Below are positions 1 to 5,188 of a DNA stretch of 6,809 bases, in pieces. The position numbers and the translations under genes are program-made. Below the pieces are notes generated by a model that saw nothing but the letters and a program-made list of their open reading frames with translations, was not told where the DNA came from and did no database searches. How positions within the stretch are numbered: the stretch's first letter is position 1; each line of letters begins with the position of its first letter. The stretch comes from CG2-30-40-21 sp043806395 (GTDB lineage Bacteria > UBA9089 > CG2-30-40-21): the NCBI GenBank assembly GCA_043806395.1, contig JAZDHC010000025.1, forward strand, positions 1 to 6,809, given 5' to 3'.

Positions 1-209
1 CCCCCTAACCCCCTTTTCTAAGGGGGAATTAGGGAAATGCAGCCATCCATGCTTGTTTAGTTTGTTACCTAAACACCCACAGTCTAAACACCTACAGCCT
101 ATTTTGTCCCTCCTGATTTGGGCATGGTTCAAATCAGGAGGGACAAATTGAGCAAGCAAGCAAGTATCTATGTTTCCTTAATTCCCCCTTAAAAAAGGGG
201 GTTAGGGGG
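1..209. repeat. Nested palindromic repeat element (MITE-like)
   Basis: Positions 1-37 pair with 173-209 in register, with two mismatches, giving a 37-bp terminal inverted repeat. Each arm is itself a small palindrome built on CCCCCTT...AAGGGGG. Inside lies a second, perfect inverted repeat: 103-120 pairs with 130-147 (18 bp) around a 9-nt loop (121-129) that holds the start of a dispersed 13-mer. The stretch 57-102 carries loose copies of an 'ACCTACAGCCTAAAC' module seen again near 2551-2580. No transposase is present, so this is a non-autonomous or relic element. The window starts at the arm edge, so the true left end may lie outside. With the relic at 280-330, nothing else is coded in 1-308. 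Confidence 0.8.
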
Positions 210-280
210 TTGTTCTTCTCTGTATCATCTGTGACCCTGCGGTGAACAATTTTGAACCATGCCCTGATTTGAACCATGCC
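121..280. repeat. Dispersed 13-mer TTTGAACCATGCC
   Basis: The 13-mer TTTGAACCATGCC occurs at 251-263 and 268-280 on the plus strand, and inverted at 121-133. A one-mismatch copy lies far away at 6438-6450. The two direct copies are 17 bp apart and separated by CCTGA, which also belongs to the 18-bp inverted repeat at 103-147. The motif marks the point where the nucleotidyltransferase-like relic stops matching a coding pattern, and in the far copy it sits at the lpxB stop codon. This suggests a repeat family that inserts at or creates gene ends. Confidence 0.7.
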
Positions 281-330
281 AGTTTTTTGCAAACAGCTAC
301 AAGATCATCTATTGTTGGAGGTCGGGATAT
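280..330 (-). pseudogene. 5' relic of a nucleotidyltransferase-like gene
   Basis: In the frame overlapping the end of the 67-aa gene, the minus strand reads ISRPPTIDDLVAVCKKL. I recognise this as the type of N-terminus found on small nucleotidyltransferase proteins (RPPTxxDLVxLCxxLN...) encoded just after, and overlapping, a short partner gene. The pattern ends exactly where the 13-mer repeat begins at 280. The frame then runs through repeat DNA to a stop at 202-204. The first codon is ATA rather than ATG, and no ATG, GTG or TTG lies between it and the upstream in-frame stop, so the start also appears lost. The family call is from memory of sequence patterns and rests on 17 residues; the break at the repeat is seen directly. 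Confidence 0.45.
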
Positions 331-512
331 TTGCCTCTCATCATCTTATGTCGCCACTTTTCTGCCTCCTCAAAACTTTTAAACCTGAAAATACCGCATG
401 GTGCAGATACTGTATTATCCTTTCTGAATGCTTTCATTAATTGAAAAAAAGAATTTAGCTCTTCAGTAAATCCCTTTTTATGTTTTGTAGCTATTCTTAC
501 TATAATCTTCAT
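309..512 (-). CDS. Small conserved-type protein, possible nucleotidyltransferase partner
   Basis: This 67-aa basic protein has no signal peptide or membrane segment. Its middle (residues 38-56, PCGIFRFKSFEEAEKWRHK) resembles short proteins with a 'GxxRFKSxEEAxxW' core that are encoded directly before nucleotidyltransferase-like genes, in an arrangement like toxin-antitoxin pairs. The start is supported by GAGG seven bases before the ATG. It begins 14 nt after the acpS stop, so it is probably on the hisD-acpS transcript. Its last codons overlap the nucleotidyltransferase-like relic at 280-330, which makes it an orphan of a former pair. Function is inferred from context only. It is open, well spaced and distinct from its surroundings, so I think it is a real gene. 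Confidence 0.6.
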   Translation of the reverse strand: MKIIVRIATKHKKGFTEELNSFFQLMKAFRKDNTVSAPCGIFRFKSFEEAEKWRHKMMRGKYPDLQQ

Positions 513-526
513 TTTTTATCCTCGTC

Positions 527-916
527 CTAATATCCCATCTTCTTAGTAGCCACAGCAAAGGCAGTAGCAAAATGCTCTGAATGAGAAAGGCTGATGAAGA
601 TGGTATGTGCTTGGATGCTATCAGCTATATATTTTGCCCTTCCATAAAGTTTAATCTCTGGTGAGCCTGTAATCGGGTCATTTACTATTTCAATGTTTTT
701 CAAAGATATAATTGGCCAGCCAACCCCAAAGGCTTTTAATACCGCTTCTTTGGCAGCAAATCGTGCTGCCAGATGCTCATAACTTCGTTTCTTGCTCTGG
801 CAGTATTCAATCTCATTTGGTGTAAATACTCGTTCAAGAAACCTCCGTCCAAATCGCAAACAACTCTTTTTTATCCGCAAAATCTCTACTACATCCGCAC
901 CAATTCCACAAACCAT
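527..916 (-). CDS. acpS: Holo-[acyl-carrier-protein] synthase
   Basis: AcpS moves the 4'-phosphopantetheine arm of coenzyme A onto the serine of apo-acyl carrier protein, using Mg2+, in the cytoplasm, and so enables fatty acid and lipid A acyl-chain synthesis. The 129-aa length is normal for the family. Visible motifs are GIGADVVEI at residues 4-12 (metal ligand Asp8), FTPNEIEYC at 31-39, the signature LAARFAAKEAVLKAFG at 49-64 (metal ligand Glu57), and the C-terminal SLSHSEHFATAFAV at 109-122. I chose the ATG at 914-916: AGGAGGG lies just before it and the protein then starts like its family. The longer TTG start at 935-937 would place the ribosome site inside the gene. It lies between hisD and the 67-aa gene on the same strand; a hairpin repeat fills most of the gap to hisD. 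Confidence 0.95.
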   Translation of the reverse strand: MVCGIGADVVEILRIKKSCLRFGRRFLERVFTPNEIEYCQSKKRSYEHLAARFAAKEAVLKAFGVGWPIISLKNIEIVNDPITGSPEIKLYGRAKYIADSIQAHTIFISLSHSEHFATAFAVATKKMGY

Positions 917-919
917 ATT

Positions 920-926
920 CCCTCCT
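920..926 (-). promoter_or_regulatory. Ribosome binding site deciding the acpS start
   Basis: The minus strand reads AGGAGGG three bases before the ATG at 914-916. It lies inside the longer TTG-initiated reading frame and therefore argues for the shorter protein. Confidence 0.75.
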
Positions 927-945
927 ACAATTGACAATAACTACT

Positions 946-1117
946 CACCACAGAGGCACGGAGAAAGAAAAAGAATCCACAGAATCAGATAAGATTATCC
1001 GCAGATTACGCAGATTACGCAGATTAAGATTTGTTTGTTTGTTGTCCTTTCTTTTATTAGAACATCTGCGTAATCTGCGTAATCTGCGGATTAATTCTTC
1101 TCTGTGTCTCTGTGGTG
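946..1117. repeat. 172-bp inverted-repeat element between hisD and acpS
   Basis: The outer arms 946-965 and 1098-1117 pair with two mismatches and carry the CACCACAGAG module. The inner arms 997-1024 and 1064-1091 are a perfect 28-bp inverted repeat made of a direct iteration of GCAGATTAC. The loop is 1025-1063. The left side has 25 extra bases (within 966-996) between the outer and inner arms. The element fills most of the 917-1140 gap and would fold into a long hairpin in a hisD-acpS transcript. The motif TAACTACTCA at 938-947 overlaps its left edge and returns beside the partial copy near 6626. There is no coding content; open frames across it are read-through of the repeat. Confidence 0.85.
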
Positions 1118-1140
1118 AATTTCCCTCCCCAAGCGATTGG

Positions 1141-2439
1141 CTATTCCTCAAATCTTATCCCTACCGCCCTTGCATGAGCATCAAGTCCTTCTATCTCTGC
1201 TATTCTCATAATATCATCCTTAAATGTATCAAGCTCTTGTTTGCTCCAGCATACCAGACTGGTTTTTTTAATAAAATCATCAACTGTAAGTGGAGAGAAG
1301 AATCTTGCGGTTCCTGAGGTGGGCAGGACATGACTTGGACCAGCAAAATAATCTGCTACGGATTCTGGGGTATTCTCACCCATGAGGATACAGCCAGCAT
1401 TTTCTATTCTGCCCAGCATCTCCCATGGATTTTTAACATGAAGCTCTAAGTGTTCACTGGCAAAGGTATTAGCCATTGATATTGCCTCATCAATATTTTC
1501 AACCACGATGATAGCACCATTGCCTAATGCTTTCTTTATGATTTCAGTACGACTTAAGCCTTGTATTTGCCTTTCTATCTCATCCCTTACAGTTAAGGCA
1601 ATCTCGGAAGAGGTGGTTAGCAGAATAGAGCAGGATAATTGGTCATGCTCTGCCTGAGCCAATAAATCAGCCGCCAAAAATCTTGGATTAGCAGTCTCAT
1701 CAGCAATAATGGCTATCTCCGTTGGTCCAGCAATCATATCTATGGCTACGAATCCATAGACTGCCTTTTTGGCTAAGGCAACATAAATATTACCCGGTCC
1801 AACTATTTTGTCTACCTTCGAGATGGTTTGTGTCCCAAATGCCATGGCTGCAATTGATTGGGCACCACCAACCTTGTATATCTCACTTATCCCAATAACA
1901 TGGGCAGTAGCTAAGATATAAGGGGATACCTGACCATCAGGTCCTGGTGGTGTGCAAAGAACTATCTGGTTTACCCCGGCTACCTTAGCTGGCATGGCTG
2001 TCATTAATACGGTAGATACTAATGGGGCACTTCCCCCTGGAATATAAATACCTACCCGTTCAATAGGTCGATACAATTGGGCAAGTGTTCCACCATTTGT
2101 CTCTACCACCATCCATGAATTTCGTAATTGTTTGATGTGAAATTTGGTGATATTGGTAGAGGCAAGCCTGATGGTATCCAGGAATTCCTTCTCTACCTGT
2201 GAATAAGCATTCCGTATCTCTGTGGCACTAACCCGGAGAGCTTTTGGGGTTAATTTTACCCCATCAAATTTTTGAGTATACTTTATTACCCCTTTATCCC
2301 CGGTAGCTGCTACATCATTGACTATTTCATTAACAATAGCATTAGCCTCTGCATCCATGAGTAAAAGATTGCCTCTCACAAGTATCTCATTAATCCGTTC
2401 TCTTTCATTACTATCACGGGAGTGTAGAATATTTATCAT
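1141..2439 (-). CDS. hisD: Histidinol dehydrogenase
   Basis: HisD catalyses the last two steps of histidine synthesis, NAD+-dependent oxidation of L-histidinol to L-histidine through histidinal, as a cytoplasmic zinc enzyme. The 432-aa length matches the family. The zinc ligands are in place: Gln262 and His265 in LLAQAEHDQ (259-267), Asp363 in ADYFAGPSH (362-370) and His422 in EGLDAHARA (417-425). The catalytic Glu329-His330 pair is in FASEHLELH (326-334). All sit at a constant +3 offset from the E. coli enzyme. Other signatures are IYIPGGSAPL at 131-140 and GPGNIYV at 214-220. AAGGAGA about ten bases before the ATG supports the start. No other his genes are visible. It heads the minus-strand block with acpS downstream, so it is either a lone his gene or the end of a gene set dispersed elsewhere. 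Confidence 0.97.
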   Translation of the reverse strand: MINILHSRDSNERERINEILVRGNLLLMDAEANAIVNEIVNDVAATGDKGVIKYTQKFDGVKLTPKALRVSATEIRNAYSQVEKEFLDTIRLASTNITKFHIKQLRNSWMVVETNGGTLAQLYRPIERVGIYIPGGSAPLVSTVLMTAMPAKVAGVNQIVLCTPPGPDGQVSPYILATAHVIGISEIYKVGGAQSIAAMAFGTQTISKVDKIVGPGNIYVALAKKAVYGFVAIDMIAGPTEIAIIADETANPRFLAADLLAQAEHDQLSCSILLTTSSEIALTVRDEIERQIQGLSRTEIIKKALGNGAIIVVENIDEAISMANTFASEHLELHVKNPWEMLGRIENAGCILMGENTPESVADYFAGPSHVLPTSGTARFFSPLTVDDFIKKTSLVCWSKQELDTFKDDIMRIAEIEGLDAHARAVGIRFEE

Positions 2440-2471
2440 TGTGCGTGGGTCTCCTTTTTGGAATTATTCTT

Positions 2472-2576
2472 AGGCTTTTAGGCTGTAGGCTTTTAGGCTG
2501 TAGGTGGGGAGCAAGAATAGTAGCAATCTGGAAAGCGGCATCCTATTTAACCTACAGCCTAAAAGCCTATAGCCTA
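2472..2576. repeat. Tandem and inverted 'AGGCTTTTAGGCTGT' repeat upstream of hisD
   Basis: A 15-bp unit, AGGCTTTTAGGCTGT, is repeated in tandem at 2472-2486 and 2487-2501. The block 2479-2504 is inverted at 2551-2576 with one mismatch (26-bp arms, 46-nt spacer). Related CCTACAGCCT modules recur at 2785-2800 and at 92-99. It lies directly upstream of the hisD ribosome site, so it would be in the hisD leader or promoter. I see no convincing minus-strand promoter in 2440-2590. Confidence 0.75.
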
Positions 2577-2589
2577 AACAACCTACTGC

Positions 2590-2775
2590 CTCAACAACCT
2601 TAAACTGACGCAATGGTAGTAATTCTCATTTTGATATTTTTCCACCGCAGAGACGCAGAGTCGCAGAGAATTTATATGCTTCATTCAGCGTTTCTTCTCT
2701 GCGACTCTGCGTCTCTGCGGTGGAAAAATATCAAAATGAAAATTACTACCATTGCGTCAGTTTAAGGTTGTTGAG
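2590..2775. repeat. Near-perfect 81-bp-arm palindrome
   Basis: Positions 2590-2670 pair with 2695-2775 base for base, without gaps and with a single mismatch (C2625 against A2740), around a 24-nt loop at 2671-2694. The inner part of each arm is the CACCGCAGAGACGCAGAG module, and the outer part is about 50 bp of other sequence including TTAAACTGACGCAATGG. The palindrome is embedded in the 'CCTACAGCCTAAA' repeat tract, which flanks it on both sides (2551-2580 and 2781-2800). It lies between the divergent hisD and secreted-protein genes, about 50 bp before the latter's promoter. It codes for nothing. Confidence 0.9.
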
Positions 2776-2825
2776 ACACTACAGCCTACAGCCTGAACAA
2801 CCTGAATAAGATACAAAAATAAATA

Positions 2826-2855
2826 TTGACAAACTGATAAAAAATAGGATATAAT
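2826..2855 (+). promoter_or_regulatory. Sigma70-type promoter for the secreted-protein gene
   Basis: A consensus -35 box TTGACA (2826-2831) and a consensus -10 box TATAAT (2850-2855) are separated by 18 bp of AT-rich sequence. Transcription would start near 2862, giving a leader of about 55 nt before the ATG at 2918. It is the only fully consensus promoter I see in the window, which suggests strong, constitutive-type expression. Confidence 0.8.
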
Positions 2856-2905
2856 GTTCTTTATGGGTGCAAGGGGTAACTAATACAATACCGCAGAACA
2901 GAAAC

Positions 2906-2912
2906 AAGGAGG
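2906..2912 (+). promoter_or_regulatory. Ribosome binding site deciding the secreted-protein start
   Basis: AAGGAGG lies five bases before the ATG at 2918. It falls inside the longer GTG-initiated frame from 2867, which is therefore unlikely to be used. Confidence 0.8.
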
Positions 2913-2917
2913 TTGTG

Positions 2918-3997
2918 ATGAAACATATCTTGCAAAATGGTGTTTTAATGCTCTTCATGTTATTATGTCCAGTGCTCAGCATGGCTCAGGTTTGCCCTGA
3001 GGATTTTGAGGGCAGGTATAGCCTTGCATGGAATGAAGACAAGGGTACTATATCGATTAAAAAACAAAAAAGCGTCAGAAATGTCACCTGTTTTAATGGA
3101 AGCTACACTACAGAAGACAAGAAAACCTATACAATTAAAGGAAAGGTCAACCGCTCAAGACCGGGTGAGATTATCTTTACCATTGAATTTCCTCAATCAC
3201 AGGAATTCAGGGGGTATCTGATGTCTAAACCCATTGATGCCATTACCGGGAATACACTTGCAAAAAACCCCGCTGGCTTTTTTGCAACAAGAATTATACC
3301 CATACCAATACCAGCTGAGATAAGTAGTAATGATGGCTCGCCTATTACCAGCATAGAAATTATTAAGGCAATCGGCAGGGCGTCTTCTCCTGGCAAATTG
3401 ATACTATCATGGAAGTATGGTCCTGGGGAAAGACCAATATCCCTTGAAATTGATATTTGTTCTGAAGGGAAGAGCATTATTTTGGGGGGAAATCCATTAA
3501 CAATTTCCGGAAGTATGACAAGTGCAGAGATCAATGTGAATCAGGTTTTTTATATCCCTCATGAAATAGTATGTTTCGTGCATTACCCATCTGGCATTGT
3601 ACCTGAGGATAAGATTTTCGTGGCTAATTGTAGAATTGGAGAAAAAACAGTTTGTATGCCTGCAAAACAGCCTGCTCCAATTGTTAAGATTGATATTCCG
3701 GAGATTACGGACAACGAAACGGTTTCCTTTACTAAAATGATCCTGAACTGGGAATATGGAGAGGGTGAGAAGCCTGTTTCACTTACCATTGATGTTCAAA
3801 GGGATGGGGGAACAGTCCTGCCTATGGGTGAATTAATTACTGTAAAGGGAGGAGAGACCCAAAAAGAGATTAGTATCTGGAGACTCCTTGACATTCCACA
3901 CGATATAATCTTCTATGCCCATTATCTATACGGAACCATACCAAGGGAAGGGATATATACATTCAAACAGAGGATTGTAGGTAAATCGAAAAAATAA
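2918..3997 (+). CDS. Secreted protein with tandem duplicated domain, function unknown
   Basis: I do not recognise this 359-aa protein. Residues 1-23 form a signal peptide with a hydrophobic core (LMLFMLLCPVL) and a likely SPase I cut after SMA23, so it is exported to the periplasm or outside. The Cys at 17 is not in a good lipobox. Residues about 25-125 form a beta-rich N-terminal domain ending in GYLM...AITGNT...GFFATR. Two copies of one domain follow, about 160-241 and 273-355. They share a W-[KE]-YG-x-GE-[RK]-P-[IV]-SL-x-ID core near the start, IPH[ED]I near the end (213-217 and 326-330), then a Y-x-x-G-x-[IV]-P motif. A consensus promoter and a good ribosome site precede it. It stands alone between repeat elements with no same-strand partner nearby. 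Extracellular binding or structure is possible, but nothing proves it. Confidence 0.8.
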   Translation: MKHILQNGVLMLFMLLCPVLSMAQVCPEDFEGRYSLAWNEDKGTISIKKQKSVRNVTCFNGSYTTEDKKTYTIKGKVNRSRPGEIIFTIEFPQSQEFRGYLMSKPIDAITGNTLAKNPAGFFATRIIPIPIPAEISSNDGSPITSIEIIKAIGRASSPGKLILSWKYGPGERPISLEIDICSEGKSIILGGNPLTISGSMTSAEINVNQVFYIPHEIVCFVHYPSGIVPEDKIFVANCRIGEKTVCMPAKQPAPIVKIDIPEITDNETVSFTKMILNWEYGEGEKPVSLTIDVQRDGGTVLPMGELITVKGGETQKEISIWRLLDIPHDIIFYAHYLYGTIPREGIYTFKQRIVGKSKK

Positions 3998-4033
3998 GAG
4001 AAAACGGGTGTCGTTCTTGATTTTGTAATAATT

Positions 4034-4133
4034 CACCGCAGAGACGCAAAGACGCAGAGAATAAATCAGGTTACAGAAAACAGACTACGGATTCTTTCTT
4101 TTGACCCTCTCTGTTCCTCTGCGTCTCTGCGGT
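4034..4133. repeat. Degenerate hairpin repeat of the GCAGAGACGCA family
   Basis: The arms 4035-4060 and 4108-4133 are an imperfect inverted repeat whose outer 14 bp are perfect (ACCGCAGAGACGCA with its complement). The inner part has several mismatches, and the loop is about 47 nt. The arm module is the same as in the 2590-2775 palindrome but with different loop and flanks, so it is an older or separate copy. It fills most of the 3998-4175 gap before cdaA. I see no clear promoter or T-tract terminator there. Confidence 0.75.
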
Positions 4134-4175
4134 TAGCTGAACTGTTACTTGATTTTCTATTCAAGAGGTAAACAA

Positions 4176-4958
4176 ATGTTCAACAGACTGTTATGTCCAG
4201 TTACTATTACAGATATTATTGATATTATCCTAGTGGCGAGCCTTTTTTATTGGCTCTTCATCCTGATAAAGGGTACCAGGGCAGTTCAGGGGCTGAAGGT
4301 GCTGGGGGTACTAACTATTGCCTCATTTATTGCTCAAGTATTTCAATTACACACCATAAACTGGATATTAAGGGGGCTATGGATGATTTTGCCATTAGCC
4401 TTTCTTATCCTGTTTCAGCCAGAGTTTAGACGGGTAATAGGTGAGATTGACAAAAATTATCTCTGGGGGATATTATTTAAGCAGGAAAAAAGATTAATCT
4501 CAGAGATAATTGAGGCTGCCATATTTTTATCAAAGAGAAAAATAGGGGCATTAATCGTCCTGCAGCAAAATATATCATTGAAACATTATATGGATACAGG
4601 CGTAAGGGTAGATGCAGAAACCTCATCTGAATTATTAAATACCATTTTTTTTCCCGGCTCTCCGCTTCATGATGGGGCAGTTATTATTCAAGGCGACAGG
4701 ATAATGGCTTGCGGTTGTGTTTTGCCATTAAGTCAGAATCCGGATATAGAAAAGCCAAGGGGCACAAGACATCGGGCAGCTATTGGACTTTCTGAAGAAA
4801 CAGATAGCCTTGTTGTTGTTGTTTCTGAAGAGACAGGGAATATTTCCTTAGCATTAAATGGAAAGATTGTCCATGGATTAGATGAGGAAGGGTTGACCGA
4901 GATGCTTACCCTTTATCGTTCAAAGGAGGCAGCAGTTGCTTCCGGGGAGATAAAATGA
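4176..4958 (+). CDS. cdaA: Diadenylate cyclase, CdaA type
   Basis: CdaA (also called DacA) condenses two ATP into cyclic di-AMP, a second messenger that in studied bacteria controls potassium and osmotic balance and cell-wall state. The 260-aa protein has the CdaA layout: three membrane helices at about 13-31, 39-57 and 62-80, a linker, and a cytoplasmic DAC domain from about 105. The DAC signature motifs are intact, Asp166-Gly167-Ala168 in GSPLHDGAV and Arg198-His199-Arg200 in GTRHRAAIG, followed by VVVVSEETG (213-221). I start it at the ATG at 4176, behind AAGAGGT, rather than the TTG 27 bases upstream. Its stop overlaps the start of a truncated cdaR as ATGA, the usual cdaA-cdaR coupling. 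The enzyme looks functional although its usual partner is not. Confidence 0.95.
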   Translation: MFNRLLCPVTITDIIDIILVASLFYWLFILIKGTRAVQGLKVLGVLTIASFIAQVFQLHTINWILRGLWMILPLAFLILFQPEFRRVIGEIDKNYLWGILFKQEKRLISEIIEAAIFLSKRKIGALIVLQQNISLKHYMDTGVRVDAETSSELLNTIFFPGSPLHDGAVIIQGDRIMACGCVLPLSQNPDIEKPRGTRHRAAIGLSEETDSLVVVVSEETGNISLALNGKIVHGLDEEGLTEMLTLYRSKEAAVASGEIK

Positions 4959-5110
4959 AGTATAATCCTTTTCCACGAATATTAAACCATATTGGAATTA
5001 AGGTTGTTTGCCTCTTTCTGGCAATATTCCTCTGGCTTTATGTTACCAGCGAAACCACCATGAGGGATTATACGCCCCCTGCCTCCTCGCAAGAGAAAAC
5101 AACCCCCTGA
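4955..5110 (+). pseudogene. cdaR: Truncated YbbR/CdaR, membrane anchor only
   Basis: CdaR is normally a membrane-anchored protein with several extracytoplasmic YbbR domains (about 300-450 aa) that binds and regulates CdaA. Here only 51 residues remain. Residues 9-33 (starting ILNHIGIKVV) give the typical short N-terminus and one transmembrane helix ending LWLYVTSE. Then a non-family tail, DYTPPASSQEKTTP, leads to a stop. The start overlaps the cdaA stop as ATGA with GGGGAG in front, the expected translational coupling. Only 78 bp separate the stop from lpxB and no other frame there looks like YbbR, so the domains were lost by deletion rather than a simple frameshift. It may still yield a small membrane peptide. 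An assembly collapse is an alternative. Confidence 0.7.
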
Positions 5111-5131
5111 CCATATTAAGGCAGTTGACTC

Positions 5132-5161
5132 TTGACACAGAGCCGTTTGTTTTGCTATTCA
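5132..5161 (+). promoter_or_regulatory. Possible promoter for lpxB
   Basis: A perfect TTGACA (5132-5137) is followed after 18 bp by an extended -10-like TGCTATTCA (5153-5161). The hexamer TATTCA itself matches consensus at only three of six positions. It would give lpxB its own start about 20 bases before the GGAG ribosome site, which would make sense after loss of the cdaR body. Read-through from cdaA is equally possible. Confidence 0.35.
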
Positions 5162-5188
5162 CTATTTGTGAGCTTATGGAGTATACAC

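Noticed and set aside
103..147. Intrinsic terminator for the hisD-acpS block
   Set aside because: The 18-bp hairpin is strong, but no T tract follows on the minus strand, so I list it only as a repeat.
997..1024. Possible CRISPR-like iteration of GCAGATTAC
   Set aside because: Units are directly joined without unique spacers and mirrored in the other arm, so this is a hairpin stem and not an array.
931..1317. Open frames on both strands across the hisD-acpS gap
   Set aside because: They translate the inverted repeat and antisense of hisD; the peptides are low-complexity Arg/Leu repeats with no ribosome site.
2867..2917. GTG-initiated extension of the secreted protein
   Set aside because: It would put the AAGGAGG ribosome site inside the gene and add a polar stretch before the signal peptide.
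3193..3534. 113-aa minus-strand frame inside the secreted-protein gene
   Set aside because: Antisense shadow of a gene with signal peptide, repeats and promoter on the plus strand.
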